NCBI RefSeq assembly: GCF_000821085.1
Contig: NZ_CCXR01000001.1
Location: 4,385,001 to 4,449,000 of the forward strand
Direction: 5' to 3'
From: Bacillus sp. B-jedd
Lineage (GTDB): Bacteria > Bacillota > Bacilli > Bacillales > Cytobacillaceae
Length of the DNA: 64,000 nucleotides
Position numbers and translations under genes: made by a program. The notes below the pieces were generated by a model. The model searched no databases. It saw nothing but the letters and a program-made list of their open reading frames with translations, and was not told the DNA's origin. Below are positions 37,016 through 49,995 of the stretch, piece after piece. Within the stretch, counting starts at the first letter, position 1, and every line of letters begins with the position of its first letter.

Positions 37016-37759
37016 ATGGTGAATTTAAAGGGAGACGAGCGGCTGGATTATTTGCTGGCGGAGGATTTACGGATTATACAGAGCCCGACGGTTTTCGCTT
37101 TTTCCCTTGATGCCGTCCTGTTGGCGAGATTTGTTTATGTTCCAATCCAAAAGGGGAATCTGATTGACTTATGCAGCGGCAATGGGGTCGTCCCGCTTTT
37201 TCTAAGTGCGAGGACGAAGGGAACGATTACAGGGGTTGAAATTCAGGAACGGCTTTATGATATGGCGGTAAGGAGTATTGAGTATAATGGCCTGGAAGAC
37301 CGCCTGAGGATGATTCATGGTGATTTGAAAGATATGCCTTCCATGCTTGGCCACGGCAAGTTTGATGTGGTGACATGCAACCCGCCTTATTTTAAAACAC
37401 CGCCCACGAGTGAAATTAACGAAAATGAACATTTGGCCATCGCCAGACATGAAATCATGTGCACACTAGAGGATACAATCCGGGTTTCAAGTGCGCTGGC
37501 GCGGGCCGGAGGAAAAGTCGCTTTTGTCCACAGGCCGGAACGGCTGAATGATATGATTGAGCTGATGAGAAAGTACCGCCTTGAGCCAAAGAGGATAAAG
37601 TTTGTCTATCCAAAAGAAGGCAAAGAAGCGAATACGATGTTGGTGGAAGCAGCGAAAAATGGACAGCCTGGGCTGAAAATCCTTCCTCCCCTTGTCGTTT
37701 ATGACGAAAACAATGAGTACACATCTGAAGTCAGAGAGATATTATATGGAAGCAACTAA
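37016..37759 (+). CDS. trmN6: tRNA1(Val) adenine(37)-N6 methyltransferase-like protein YabB
   Basis: Class I SAM methyltransferase, 247 residues. SAM motif [15 protein letters not shown] at residues about 47-61 and the adenine-N6 motif NPPYFK near residue 123 are diagnostic of TrmN6-like enzymes. The exact tRNA target in Bacillus is inferred from the family. ATG after GGGAGGAAG. The end overlaps yazA by 14 nt. Confidence 0.92.
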   Translation: MVNLKGDERLDYLLAEDLRIIQSPTVFAFSLDAVLLARFVYVPIQKGNLIDLCSGNGVVPLFLSARTKGTITGVEIQERLYDMAVRSIEYNGLEDRLRMIHGDLKDMPSMLGHGKFDVVTCNPPYFKTPPTSEINENEHLAIARHEIMCTLEDTIRVSSALARAGGKVAFVHRPERLNDMIELMRKYRLEPKRIKFVYPKEGKEANTMLVEAAKNGQPGLKILPPLVVYDENNEYTSEVREILYGSN

Positions 37760-38033
37760 GCATTATTTTTATGTATTATTATGCAGGGACGGCAGTTATT
37801 ATGGAGGCTATACAACGGACCTCGATCGGCGCATCCGGCACCATAATGAAGGAAAAGGGGCAAAATATACAAGAGGAAGAGGACCGGTTAAACTTATATT
37901 TTCGAAGGCTTTTCCTACCAAGACGGAAGCAATGCGGGAAGAGTATCGGTTTAAACGCCTTCCGCGTTTGAAAAAAGAAGAATTTTTGGCAAGTGAAAGG
38001 GGTGAGGGACTTGCAGCAGCAGAAAAGTTTTGA
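37746..38033 (+). CDS. yazA: GIY-YIG nuclease-superfamily protein YazA
   Basis: 95 residues with an intact GIY-YIG core: [19 protein letters not shown], then the family arginine in [22 protein letters not shown] and the late glutamate in REEYRFK. Cellular role unknown (UPF0213 group). ATG 37746 lies inside the trmN6 end. The last 23 nt overlap the likely rsmI start. Confidence 0.92.
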   Translation: MEATKHYFYVLLCRDGSYYGGYTTDLDRRIRHHNEGKGAKYTRGRGPVKLIFSKAFPTKTEAMREEYRFKRLPRLKKEEFLASERGEGLAAAEKF

Positions 38034-38883
38034 AAATGAAGAGTTTAAAGGTATTCTCTACCTGGTTCCGACTCCAATCGGAAATTTGGAGGATATGACT
38101 TTCAGGGCCATCCGGATACTAAAAGAAGCGGACCTGATAGCGGCTGAGGATACGAGGAATACGAAAAAGCTTTGCAACTATTTCGAAGTAGATACCCCTA
38201 TTGTCAGCTATCACGAACATAATAAGGAAGCAAGTGGTTTTAAGCTGTTGGAAAAACTAAAAGAAGGGGCGAAAGTTGCCCTAGTGAGCGATGCGGGAAT
38301 GCCTGCCATATCAGATCCAGGCTATGAGCTTGTTACAGGTGCGATTGAGGATGAAATTGCGGTTGTTCCGCTTCCGGGCGCCAATGCGGCTTTGCCGGCT
38401 TTGATCGCCTCTGGGCTTCCTTCCCAGCCGTTTTACTTCTATGGGTTTTTAAACCGGCAGAAGAAGGAGAAAAGAAAAGAGCTTGAAGTGTTGAAGAATC
38501 AGTTGGATACGATCATTTTATATGAATCTCCCCATCGGCTCAAAGAAACTTTGACCCTTGTTCTGGATGTTCTTGGGGATCGGAAAATTGTCCTTTGCAG
38601 GGAATTGACGAAAAAGTATGAGGAATTTATCCGGGGTACTGTTTCAGAGGCAATTGCCTGGTGCGGGAGCGGAGAAGTGCGGGGAGAATTTTGTCTAATT
38701 CTTGAAGGCGGGGAAGATAGCCCTTCAGAAGATCAAATGTGGTGGGAAGGAATGGAGATTAATGACCATGTAAACCATTATCTTTCCCATGAAAACCTGT
38801 CCTCTAAAGAGGCGATAAAAAGAGTGGCATCGGACCGTGGCGTAAGTAAAAGGGATGTTTATCGCGAATTCCATGTCGAATAA
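38011..38883 (+). CDS. rsmI: 16S rRNA 2'-O-ribose C1402 methyltransferase RsmI
   Basis: Tetrapyrrole-methylase-fold enzyme that modifies the decoding centre. Motifs [43 protein letters not shown] and [12 protein letters not shown] are intact. TTG 38011 behind GGGGTGAGG gives 290 residues; GTG 37993 and GTG 38002 are in-frame alternatives. It overlaps yazA and ends at a terminator. Confidence 0.94.
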   Translation: MQQQKSFENEEFKGILYLVPTPIGNLEDMTFRAIRILKEADLIAAEDTRNTKKLCNYFEVDTPIVSYHEHNKEASGFKLLEKLKEGAKVALVSDAGMPAISDPGYELVTGAIEDEIAVVPLPGANAALPALIASGLPSQPFYFYGFLNRQKKEKRKELEVLKNQLDTIILYESPHRLKETLTLVLDVLGDRKIVLCRELTKKYEEFIRGTVSEAIAWCGSGEVRGEFCLILEGGEDSPSEDQMWWEGMEINDHVNHYLSHENLSSKEAIKRVASDRGVSKRDVYREFHVE

Positions 38884-38888
38884 AATAG

Positions 38889-38920
38889 AAAGGCTTCCCC
38901 AAAATGGAGAAGCCTTTTGA
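38889..38920. terminator. rsmI/abrB bidirectional terminator
   Basis: AAAGGCTTC and GAAGCCTTTT form a stem between the convergent rsmI and abrB genes; A and T runs flank both sides. Confidence 0.8.
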
Positions 38921-38955
38921 AATGATAAAGTATCCGCGGATGCTTCCGCTTATCC

Positions 38956-39234
38956 TTACTTGCTGAATGCAGCCTGAATTTCTTTCACAAGCTGTTCCGC
39001 GCCCTCGCGGCTTAGGATTAGTTTGCCTTCTGCAAGAGAAACGTTGTCATCAGATACTTCTCCTGTAACCTGGCAAGTCATGTTTGGCTTGTACTTCTTC
39101 AGGATAATGCGCTCGTCATCAACATAGATTTCAAGAGCATCCTTTTCTGCGATGCCAAGTGTGCGCCTTAATTCGATTGGAATAACCACCCGGCCCAATT
39201 CGTCAACTTTGCGGACAATACCTGTAGATTTCAT
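38956..39234 (-). CDS. abrB: transition-state regulator AbrB
   Basis: Global repressor of stationary-phase genes during growth. The N-terminal swapped-hairpin DNA-binding domain MKSTGIVRKVDELGRVVIP is near-invariant; a C-terminal multimerisation domain follows. 92 residues. GGAGAGGAG lies upstream of the ATG. It is the paralogue of SpoVT at 59125. Two Spo0A boxes lie 40-56 nt upstream of the start. Confidence 0.97.
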   Translation of the reverse strand: MKSTGIVRKVDELGRVVIPIELRRTLGIAEKDALEIYVDDERIILKKYKPNMTCQVTGEVSDDNVSLAEGKLILSREGAEQLVKEIQAAFSK

Positions 39235-39273
39235 TAAAAATTTCTCCTCTCATTTTCGAAAAATAAAACAATG

Positions 39274-39290
39274 TTCGTCATTATTCGACA
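39274..39290 (-). promoter_or_regulatory. tandem Spo0A boxes before abrB
   Basis: On the minus strand TGTCGAA (39290-39284) and TGACGAA (39280-39274) are spaced 10 bp, one helical turn. Both match the 0A box TGNCGAA and reproduce the arrangement in the B. subtilis abrB promoter, where Spo0A~P represses. Confidence 0.85.
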
Positions 39291-41677
<2,387 letters not shown>

Positions 41678-41804
41678 AGGGTCCTTCCCTTAAGGGAGGC
41701 CTTACTGCTAATTAAGAGCGGAACGAAAAAGGAGGGGGAATGCGTGCAGCAGGTTTATTTGCGGCGCATTCCCTTTTCCATACACGATGAAGGGATGTGG
41801 CGGT

Positions 41805-42572
41805 ATGCTGATTGATACACATGCGCATTTGAACGCGGAACAATACAATGATGATGTAGAAGAAGTCATGGAGCGGGCAAAGAAAAACGGAGTCGAGAAC
41901 ATAGTCGTGGTCGGCTTTGACCGTCCAACGATTGAGAAGGCGATGGCATTGACGGATGCAAATGAGTTTATTTATGCCTGTATTGGCTGGCATCCGGTTG
42001 ATGCGATTGATATGACGGATGAAGATCTTGCCTGGATTGAGGATTTATCCGCCCACCCTAAGGTGGTAGCTCTTGGTGAAATGGGCCTTGATTACCATTG
42101 GGACAAATCACCTAAAGAAATTCAAAAAGAGGTATTCAGAAAGCAGATAAGGATGGCGAAAAAAGTAAAACTACCCATTGTTATCCATAATAGGGAAGCT
42201 ACTGCGGATATTGTCGAGATTTTGAAAGAGGAAGATGCGTCAGAAGTTGGGGGAATAATGCACTGCTTCAGTGGAAGTGTGGAGACAGCCAGAGAATGTG
42301 TCGATATGAACTTTTTCATTTCCCTTGGGGGGCCGGTTACCTTCAAAAATGCAAAAAAACCAAAAGAAGTAGCTGCGGAGATTCCTCTCGAATGGCTTCT
42401 CGTGGAAACAGACTGCCCTTACCTTACTCCCCACCCGCATCGCGGAAAGCGGAACGAACCGGGCTATGTCAAGCTTGTCGCTGAGGAGATTGCCAATATT
42501 AAAGGGATTTCTTTTGATGAAGTTGCTAAGGTGACAACCGAAAATGCAAAAAAATTATTCGGCATAACCTGA
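41805..42572 (+). CDS. yabD: TatD-family metal-dependent deoxyribonuclease YabD
   Basis: 255-residue amidohydrolase-type barrel. Metal ligands are visible in DTHAHLN, GEMGLDYHW, VIHNREA, MHCFSG and ETDCPYLTP. Bacterial TatD proteins have DNase or D-tyrosyl-tRNA deacylase-like activity; the physiological role here is inferred. ATG 41805 is preferred to 41787 because it gives MLIDTHAHLN at the normal N-terminus. Confidence 0.93.
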   Translation: MLIDTHAHLNAEQYNDDVEEVMERAKKNGVENIVVVGFDRPTIEKAMALTDANEFIYACIGWHPVDAIDMTDEDLAWIEDLSAHPKVVALGEMGLDYHWDKSPKEIQKEVFRKQIRMAKKVKLPIVIHNREATADIVEILKEEDASEVGGIMHCFSGSVETARECVDMNFFISLGGPVTFKNAKKPKEVAAEIPLEWLLVETDCPYLTPHPHRGKRNEPGYVKLVAEEIANIKGISFDEVAKVTTENAKKLFGIT

Positions 42573-42737
42573 TGCGGAAACCTGTCGAATAGGACAAAAG
42601 CTTGTCCATTTCTTTCCTAAAAACAAAAAGTTCTACACGTCTCCTTTTCTTCATAGGATAACCATGTCGATAAGTTATTCTTTGCAATTGAGGGAGGGAT
42701 GTGCATAATTAGAACTACCGCCGGAAAAGTGCAAGAG

Positions 42738-42767
42738 TTGACAGCCGGCAATATGGTTCTATATAAT
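42738..42767 (+). promoter_or_regulatory. probable yabE promoter
   Basis: TTGACA (42738-42743), an 18-nt spacer and TATAAT (42762-42767), both perfect hexamers. Confidence 0.75.
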
Positions 42768-42808
42768 CACTCCAAGAAAAGGAGGCGTTTTTCATCGGGT
42801 CTATTAAC

Positions 42809-43996
42809 ATGAAAAGCCTGTTTCCAACGTCTTTGAGTAGAAAGCAATTAATCATCTTTTTTGCGAGTTTCCTAGTTTTCTCAGTAACCCTCGGGATCCT
42901 TTTTTATGAAGGGACCAAAAAGACAGTCGCGCTTACCTTGAATGGCAAGGAGAAGCAGATTGAGACTCGGGCGGAAACTGTAGAAGACCTTTTAAGGGAA
43001 TTGCAAATAAGCGTAAACTCAAATGACTATTTGTTCCCCGCGGTACATACCAAAGTGAAAAACAACCTGGAGGTCGTCTGGGAGAAAGCTAAACAGGTTG
43101 ATATTGTCAAAGATGGCGAGAAAAAAACGGTATGGACAACAGCCGATACGGTTGATGAGCTCCTTAGCGAGCAGAAGATTACCCTGATTGAACAGGATTT
43201 TATTTCTGCAAAACCAGAAGCCCAAATTAGTGACAAAATGAGATTGGAAATTAATAAAGCATTCCAGATCAGCATTTTTGACGGTATGAAGAAAGAACAG
43301 AAAGTGTGGTCCACTTCGGCTACGGTCGCTGACTTTTTACAGCAGCAAGGCATTGCATTAAATAAAATGGACCGGGTTGAGCCTTCGCTCAATGATATGG
43401 TTCAGGAAAATGCCGCGATAAAAATTATTCGGGTAGAAAAAGTCACCGATGTAGTGGAAGAACCAATTAAGTTTGCTGTTGTATCCAAGAAGGATGCAAA
43501 ACTGGATAAAGGAAAACAGAAGGTTGTAACCGAAGGAAAAGAAGGACTTCTTTCAAAGAAATTCGAAGTCGTCCGTGAAAATGGCAAAGAGGTTTCACGG
43601 AAGCTTATCAGTGAAAAAACGGTCCGTGCAAAACAGGATAAGGTAGTTGCAGTTGGCACGAAAGTCCTCGTGGCACAGGTATCGCGCGGCGCGGCCCCTG
43701 CAGGCGGGAAGGAATTCTATGTTTCCTCCACAGCCTACACGGCCGGATGCAATGGTTGTTCTGGCACAACAGCCACTGGCATCAATTTGCGCGCAAATCC
43801 TAATGTAAAGGTCATCGCAGTAGACCCGAGGGTTATTCCGCTTGGATCAAAGGTATATGTGGAAGGCTATGGATATGCAATAGCAGCTGATAAAGGGTCT
43901 GCTATCAAAGGTTACAAAATAGATGTCTTTTTCCCTGATCTGGCGACTGCGTATCGATGGGGAAACAAGAGAGTGAAAATCAAGGTTCTGAATTAG
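42809..43996 (+). CDS. yabE: cell wall-binding protein YabE (DUF348-G5-3D)
   Basis: Rpf/stationary-phase-survival type wall protein, 395 residues. Membrane signal at residues 12-30. Three ubiquitin-like DUF348 repeats (about 38-80, 95-140, 150-195), then a G5 domain (about 200-280), and a C-terminal 3D domain (YVSSTAYTAGCNGCSGTTATG, AVDPRVIPLGSKVYV, DKGSAIKGYKIDVFFP) with the conserved aspartates of MltA-like glycosidases. Slightly shorter than the B. subtilis protein. Confidence 0.92.
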   Translation: MKSLFPTSLSRKQLIIFFASFLVFSVTLGILFYEGTKKTVALTLNGKEKQIETRAETVEDLLRELQISVNSNDYLFPAVHTKVKNNLEVVWEKAKQVDIVKDGEKKTVWTTADTVDELLSEQKITLIEQDFISAKPEAQISDKMRLEINKAFQISIFDGMKKEQKVWSTSATVADFLQQQGIALNKMDRVEPSLNDMVQENAAIKIIRVEKVTDVVEEPIKFAVVSKKDAKLDKGKQKVVTEGKEGLLSKKFEVVRENGKEVSRKLISEKTVRAKQDKVVAVGTKVLVAQVSRGAAPAGGKEFYVSSTAYTAGCNGCSGTTATGINLRANPNVKVIAVDPRVIPLGSKVYVEGYGYAIAADKGSAIKGYKIDVFFPDLATAYRWGNKRVKIKVLN

Positions 43997-44003
43997 GTGA
44001 CGG

Positions 44004-44036
44004 AATGCAGGGGAGTAATCCTCTGCATTTTGTTTT
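44004..44036 (+). terminator. yabE terminator
   Basis: AATGCAGGGGA-gtaa-TCCTCTGCATT followed by TTGTTTT. Confidence 0.85.
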
Positions 44037-44164
44037 GCCCGCATTTTCCCCTATACTAATATTTATCATTGTTCTTTATTATTTAGACGGGAAACATTAC
44101 AAAAAGGTTTCAAAACTTTTGCAAAAAGATTAATTTTTATTTAGATGTTTTCAATGGAGGAAGT

Positions 44165-45597
<1,433 letters not shown>

Positions 45598-45677
45598 CTC
45601 TTTGAATAATCAGGCCCCTGTCACCTGTTTCTTCCCATCCGCATAGCTTATGGAAGAAACCTAATGGGGTGAATTCT

Positions 45678-46565
45678 GTGGCTATAAAAAAGATGGATAT
45701 CGTCGGCAGGCGCTCGTATAACTGCGATATTCTTTTCAGGGTAATAGACATTATCGAAAAGGATGGGCAGCAAATAGCCTATCTTTACGGAGAATATATC
45801 CGCCTCGCAGCAGATGCCCCCTATGAAGATCTCGTCCTCATGGGCCAGTCTGAGAGGCAGAAGCTGACAAATGAATACCGATCAAAGGAAGAACAATCAC
45901 TAGAGCTGTTCCGCCAGGATGTATCCCTTTTGAAACAGCGCCAGGAATACCAGGCGACTGGGGGATATGCGAAACAGGCCAATTTTTTTCAAATGCCCGG
46001 CAAAGTTCTCCATCTTGACGGGGATCCATCGTATTTAAAAAAGTGCCTGGCACTTTATGAAAAAATCGGCATTCCAGTTTACGGCATTCATTGTGATGAA
46101 AAGGAAATGCCGGAAAAAATCGGCGGGCTTCTTGACTATTACCGTCCTGATATCCTGGTTGTAACAGGGCATGATGCCTATTCAAAGTCGAAAGGAAAAA
46201 AGAGCGATATCAATGCATACCGGCATTCAAAGCATTTTGTGCAGACGGTGAGGGAAGCACGCAAAAAGGTACCGCATCTAGACCAGCTCGTCATATTCGC
46301 CGGTGCTTGCCAGTCCCATTTTGAGTCACTTATAACGGCCGGGGCCAATTTTGCCAGTTCGCCATCGAGAATCAACATTCATGCGCTGGACCCTGTTTAC
46401 ATTGTCGCAAAAATCAGTTTCACCCCATTCATGGAAAGAATCCATGTCTGGGATGTGCTCAGAAATACTTTAACGGGCGAAAAAGGGCTTGGCGGCATTG
46501 AAACTAAGGGAGTGCTCCGGACAGGAATGCCATACCGTCCTGAATATGCGGAAGAAGGGGAATAA
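45678..46565 (+). CDS. yabG: sporulation-specific protease YabG
   Basis: Peptidase family U57/C57 protein made in the mother cell under sigma-K in B. subtilis; it processes coat proteins such as SpoIVA, CotF and SafA. It carries VVTGHDAYSKSK and VIFAGACQSHFESLITAGANFASSP, the most conserved stretches. GTG 45678 after GGGGTG gives 295 residues; GTG 45669 is the alternative. Ends on a terminator. Confidence 0.93.
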   Translation: MAIKKMDIVGRRSYNCDILFRVIDIIEKDGQQIAYLYGEYIRLAADAPYEDLVLMGQSERQKLTNEYRSKEEQSLELFRQDVSLLKQRQEYQATGGYAKQANFFQMPGKVLHLDGDPSYLKKCLALYEKIGIPVYGIHCDEKEMPEKIGGLLDYYRPDILVVTGHDAYSKSKGKKSDINAYRHSKHFVQTVREARKKVPHLDQLVIFAGACQSHFESLITAGANFASSPSRINIHALDPVYIVAKISFTPFMERIHVWDVLRNTLTGEKGLGGIETKGVLRTGMPYRPEYAEEGE

Positions 46566-46598
46566 GCCTTTAAGACAGGGCTTATTCTTCTTTTTTTC
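46561..46598 (+). terminator. yabG terminator
   Basis: AATAAGCC-N10-GGCTTATT then CTTCTTTTTTTC; the 5' arm includes the stop codon. Confidence 0.85.
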
Positions 46599-46685
46599 TG
46601 CAACAAATGGGATTACATAGAAAGCCGTTAGGCAGGGCAGTCTAAGAAATGTTGAAATTTACAAGAAAAAGTAGAACGAAAAGGA

Positions 46686-46715
46686 TTGACAATCTTTTTC
46701 TTTGACTGATATAAT
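46686..46715 (+). promoter_or_regulatory. veg promoter, upstream copy
   Basis: TTGACA (46686-46691), an 18-nt spacer and TATAAT (46710-46715). Confidence 0.75.
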
Positions 46716-46728
46716 TTATGTTTTTTCT

Positions 46729-46757
46729 TTGACAAAATTATGTCAGCGTGTTATACT
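46729..46757 (+). promoter_or_regulatory. veg promoter, downstream copy
   Basis: TTGACA (46729-46734), 17-nt spacer, TATACT (46752-46757). Tandem strong promoters match the well-known B. subtilis veg arrangement. Confidence 0.85.
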
Positions 46758-46778
46758 TTACACAGTGAGGTGGACCGA

Positions 46779-47042
46779 ATGCCAAAAACACTTGCCGATA
46801 TTAAGAAGGCTCTAGATTCAAATTTGGGTAAAAGACTTCTGCTTAAGGCCAATGGAGGACGCAGGAAGACGATCGAGCGTTCAGGAGTGCTTGCAGAGAC
46901 TTACCCATCTGTATTTGTTATTGAACTGGATCAGGAAGAAAATGCATTTGAACGTGTTTCTTACAGCTATGCAGATGTACTCACAGAAACAGTGGAAATC
47001 ACCTTTTATGAAGAAGCAGCAGGACGGGCAGCATTGAGCTAG
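46779..47042 (+). CDS. veg: Veg protein, biofilm stimulator
   Basis: Short, very highly expressed Bacillus protein that promotes biofilm matrix gene expression by interfering with SinR. ATG 46779 after GAGGTGG gives 87 residues. [20 protein letters not shown] and [20 protein letters not shown] are almost invariant. Downstream of two strong sigma-A promoters. Confidence 0.95.
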   Translation: MPKTLADIKKALDSNLGKRLLLKANGGRRKTIERSGVLAETYPSVFVIELDQEENAFERVSYSYADVLTETVEITFYEEAAGRAALS

Positions 47043-47057
47043 ATACAATTATGCAGG

Positions 47058-47084
47058 GCAGCGGACAAGAGGTCCGCTGTTTTT
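47058..47084 (+). terminator. veg terminator
   Basis: AGCGGAC-aagag-GTCCGCT followed by GTTTTTG. Confidence 0.85.
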
Positions 47085-47169
47085 GCGTTTTCAAAAGAGT
47101 TTTTCGCTTTTTTTTCAGCTGCCCCGTTTTTTGTCAGGATAAGGCATTATCAAAAATGTCCCTAGCCTG

Positions 47170-47176
47170 CATACTA
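47170..47176 (+). promoter_or_regulatory. putative sigma-G -10 box of sspF
   Basis: CATACTA, a perfect forespore sigma-G -10, about 36 nt before the sspF start. The -35 is weak, so the call rests on the -10 and on the gene's known forespore control. Confidence 0.5.
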
Positions 47177-47211
47177 AGAATGCCGCATCCGCAGGAAGGG
47201 GTTGTTTTAAC

Positions 47212-47394
47212 TTGGCAAGAAGACGGGGGATCATGTCGGACCGTTTTAAAGAGGAACTTGCAAAGGACCTTGGTTTCTATGATGTCGTTGAGAAAGAAGG
47301 ATGGGGCGGCATCAGGGCACGGGATGCGGGAAACATGGTGAAGCGCGCTATTGAGCTTGCGGAGCAACAGCTGCTGCAAGGACGCGATGGATGA
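47212..47394 (+). CDS. sspF: alpha/beta-type small acid-soluble spore protein SspF
   Basis: Minor SASP that binds and protects spore DNA. 60 residues opening [24 protein letters not shown] and ending in the conserved [23 protein letters not shown] start with GAAGGGG upstream; ATG at 47233 is a less likely start. The next ORF overlaps its stop by 4 nt. Confidence 0.95.
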   Translation: MARRRGIMSDRFKEELAKDLGFYDVVEKEGWGGIRARDAGNMVKRAIELAEQQLLQGRDG

Positions 47395-47594
47395 AGCAGC
47401 TTCCTCTGCGCAGGCTTGGAAATATTCTGATTGCGAGCAGAATCGCCTATAAAAAAATCAGCAGGCTGACAGGCGGACAGGCAAGAGACGGCTTTTTCCC
47501 GAAAAGGGAAGAGCATCTTGAAGAGCCAGGGCAAGTCTGGTTTTTGGACGAAAGGAAGCGCGGTAATGAACGGCAGGCCATTCCATTAAAATAA
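47391..47594 (+). CDS. small hypothetical protein coupled to sspF
   Basis: 67-residue ORF starting ATG inside the sspF end (ATGA overlap), with AAGGACG about 10 nt upstream, and followed after 15 nt by an intrinsic terminator. Codon use looks like the neighbouring genes. It is basic and charged ([37 protein letters not shown]), with no membrane segment. I do not recognise a family and B. subtilis has no gene here. If real, it would be expressed with sspF in the forespore. Confidence 0.55.
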   Translation: MKQLPLRRLGNILIASRIAYKKISRLTGGQARDGFFPKREEHLEEPGQVWFLDERKRGNERQAIPLK

Positions 47595-47608
47595 CACATG
47601 CGGTGCGG

Positions 47609-47643
47609 CAGGGCGGGGACATTACCCCGCCCTTTAAATTTTT
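47609..47643 (+). terminator. sspF operon terminator
   Basis: GGGCGGGG-acatta-CCCCGCCC then TTTAAATTTTT. Confidence 0.9.
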
Positions 47644-47802
47644 GCGCATACTTCATTAAACAGGAGTCTTATCCTATTCGATTTGTGGTAAAATAGGACA
47701 AAACTGGCCAACCGGGCGAAAAATGCGTTCCCGGGCACTGGCAACGTTAATTAACTTAGGAAGCGCCCCGCGCTTTTCTTATACAAAAGTAGGTGGACCT
47801 CA

Positions 47803-48669
47803 GTGAAGCTTTTAGTAAAAGCCCCAGCCAAGATAAACCTGTCGCTTGATGTACTGCGCAAACGGCCGGATGGCTATCATGAAGTAGAGATGATCATGAC
47901 AACAATTGACCTGGCCGACCGCCTGGAACTGTCCCACTCGGATGATGGGCACATCAGAATTGTTTCCCAAAACCGTTATGTACCGGACGACCAACGCAAC
48001 CTTGCCTATCAGGCAGCACAGCTTTTAAAGGACCGATTCCAGGTTAAACAGGGCGTAACCATTTCGATTGAAAAAACAATCCCCGTCGCGGCAGGCCTTG
48101 CAGGCGGCAGCAGTGATGCAGCAGCAGCTTTAAGAGGGCTGAATAAATTATGGAATCTGGGCCTTTCCCTTGATGATCTTGCCGAACTGGGATCCGAAAT
48201 CGGCTCAGATGTCTCTTTCTGTGTATACGGAGGTACTGCCCTTGCGACTGGCAGGGGAGAAAAGATTGAGCAATTGCCGGCCCCTCCTACTTGCTGGGTC
48301 ATATTGGCAAAGCCCTTCATCGGAGTATCGACAGCCGATGTCTACAGGAAGCTGGAGCTTCCAGGGATGAACCGTCCTGACACTCAGGGAATGATTGAGG
48401 CGATTCATAATAATGATTATCAGGCTGTTTGCAGAAATGTCGGCAATGTTTTGGAAGACGTTACCTTGAAGCATTATCCTGAAGTAGCACATATAAAGGA
48501 CCAGATGAAAAGGTTTGGGGCGGACGCCGTCCTGATGAGCGGAAGCGGACCGACTGTTTTTGGGCTGGTCAGGCATGATTCGCGCCTTAACAGGATCTAT
48601 AATGGCCTACGGGGCTTCTGCGACCAGGTTTTCGCCGTTCGGATGCTTGGCGAGCGCCATCTTGAATAA
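47803..48669 (+). CDS. ispE: 4-diphosphocytidyl-2-C-methyl-D-erythritol kinase IspE
   Basis: GHMP kinase of the MEP isoprenoid pathway. [21 protein letters not shown], the ATP loop [20 protein letters not shown] and the late [11 protein letters not shown] are intact. 288 residues, GTG start with AGGTGG upstream. Its stop codon lies within a PurBox of the purR promoter. Confidence 0.96.
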   Translation: MKLLVKAPAKINLSLDVLRKRPDGYHEVEMIMTTIDLADRLELSHSDDGHIRIVSQNRYVPDDQRNLAYQAAQLLKDRFQVKQGVTISIEKTIPVAAGLAGGSSDAAAALRGLNKLWNLGLSLDDLAELGSEIGSDVSFCVYGGTALATGRGEKIEQLPAPPTCWVILAKPFIGVSTADVYRKLELPGMNRPDTQGMIEAIHNNDYQAVCRNVGNVLEDVTLKHYPEVAHIKDQMKRFGADAVLMSGSGPTVFGLVRHDSRLNRIYNGLRGFCDQVFAVRMLGERHLE

Positions 48670-48711
48670 AGCCGGACAATTGTGTTACATTAAAGAAAAA
48701 TATTCGGCATT
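48668..48711 (+). promoter_or_regulatory. PurBox pair before purR
   Basis: AAAGCCGGACAAT (48668-48680) and, on the other strand at 48699-48711, AATGCCGAATATT. Each has 11 of 13 matches to AWWWCCGAACWWT, and the gap is 18 nt, identical to the pair before purE. Suggests autoregulation of purR. Confidence 0.6.
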
Positions 48712-48722
48712 TGGAGGTTTCC

Positions 48723-49544
48723 ATGAAATTTCGGCGCAGTGAACGCTTAATTGATATGACCAATTATTTGCTTGAACGGCCCCGGGAACTGATACCGCTT
48801 ACATTTTTCGCGGATCGGTATTCCTCCGCGAAATCATCAATTAGCGAGGATCTTGGGATTATTAAGGAGATTTTTGAAAACAGGGGTGTGGGAACCCTGC
48901 AGACAGTACCGGGAGCCGCTGGCGGCGTCAGGTTCCTAGTGAAGATCGGTGAAGATCAGGCAAAGGCCTTTATCGAGGAGCTTTGCGGACTGATTGCCCG
49001 GCCGGACCGGCTTCTTCCCGGAGGATATTTGTATTTGGCTGATATTCTTGGAGATCCATCCATCGTCCAGACAGCCGGCAAAATTATCGCCTCCGCGTAC
49101 GCTTCGGCCAAAATTGATGTCGTTATGACAATTGCGACGAAGGGCATTCCGCTTGCCTATGCGGTCGCGACACAGCTGAATGTTCCTGTTGTTATCGTTC
49201 GGCGGGACAACAAAGTGACGGAAGGCCCGCAGGTAAGTATTAATTATGTTTCGGGGTCGGCAAAAAGAATCCAGACAATGGTTCTTTCGAAACGGAGCCT
49301 GGCTGAAGGTTCCAGGGTCCTGATTGTCGATGACTTTATGAAAGCCGGCGGTACCGTGACTGGTATGGTGAGCCTGCTGGAGGAATTCAAGGCCTCGGTT
49401 GCCGGAATTGCGGTCCTGGTCGAATCGGAGGAAATTGAAGAACGGCTTGTTGATGAATATATCTCGCTCGTTAAGCTAGCCGATGTGGATGTCAGGGAAA
49501 AGCAGATTAAAGTGATGGAAGGCAATTATTTCAGCAAAAAATGA
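48723..49544 (+). CDS. purR: purine operon repressor PurR
   Basis: 273-residue repressor with an N-terminal winged helix (MKFRRSERLIDMTNYLLERP) and a C-terminal PRT domain that binds PRPP as inducer (VLIVDDFMKAGGTVTG). It represses pur genes when PRPP is low. ATG 48723 is preceded by GGAGG. Its main target operon is in this same window at 2072-13503. ridA follows after 15 nt. Confidence 0.97.
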   Translation: MKFRRSERLIDMTNYLLERPRELIPLTFFADRYSSAKSSISEDLGIIKEIFENRGVGTLQTVPGAAGGVRFLVKIGEDQAKAFIEELCGLIARPDRLLPGGYLYLADILGDPSIVQTAGKIIASAYASAKIDVVMTIATKGIPLAYAVATQLNVPVVIVRRDNKVTEGPQVSINYVSGSAKRIQTMVLSKRSLAEGSRVLIVDDFMKAGGTVTGMVSLLEEFKASVAGIAVLVESEEIEERLVDEYISLVKLADVDVREKQIKVMEGNYFSKK

Positions 49545-49559
49545 ACGGGGGAACCTTAA

Positions 49560-49934
49560 GTGAAAAGCATTCATACAGATAAAGCGCCAGCGGCCATCGG
49601 TCCGTATTCACAGGGCATCGTAGTGAATAACATGTTCTACAGCTCAGGCCAGATACCGTTGACGCCTGAAGGCACGCTTGTGGAAGGAGACATCACGGTA
49701 CAGGCGCGCCAGGTGTTTGCCAATCTTGACGCAGTCCTGAAAGCTGCCGGAGCATCTTTTGAAACAGTGGTCAAAACAGTTGTGTTTGTGAAAAACATGG
49801 ATGACTTCGCCGCCCTGAATGAGGTATATGCGGAATATTTCCCTGTACATAAACCAGCAAGATCGACTGTCGAAGTCTCAAGGCTTCCAAAAGACGTACT
49901 TGTCGAAATAGAAGTCGTCGCTCTTGTGAAGTAA
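49560..49934 (+). CDS. ridA: 2-iminobutanoate/2-iminopropanoate deaminase RidA (YabJ)
   Basis: Trimeric RidA/YjgF protein that destroys reactive enamine/imine intermediates; in B. subtilis YabJ also affects purine control. 124 residues with [11 protein letters not shown], the [14 protein letters not shown] core, [15 protein letters not shown] and the ligand arginine in [11 protein letters not shown] start after GGGGG. Confidence 0.96.
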   Translation: MKSIHTDKAPAAIGPYSQGIVVNNMFYSSGQIPLTPEGTLVEGDITVQARQVFANLDAVLKAAGASFETVVKTVVFVKNMDDFAALNEVYAEYFPVHKPARSTVEVSRLPKDVLVEIEVVALVK

Positions 49935-49995
49935 GATATCCCCTGGGAGAAAAAGGGCACGAAGAATCCTTACTGACAAGGAAATCCATTTAAGA

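Noticed and set aside
42583..42589. Single Spo0A-like box TGTCGAA after yabD
   Set aside because: A lone 7-mer without promoter context is expected by chance in 64 kb.
47051..47341. 96-codon ORF between veg and sspF
   Set aside because: Overlaps the veg terminator and sspF in another frame; no ribosome binding site.
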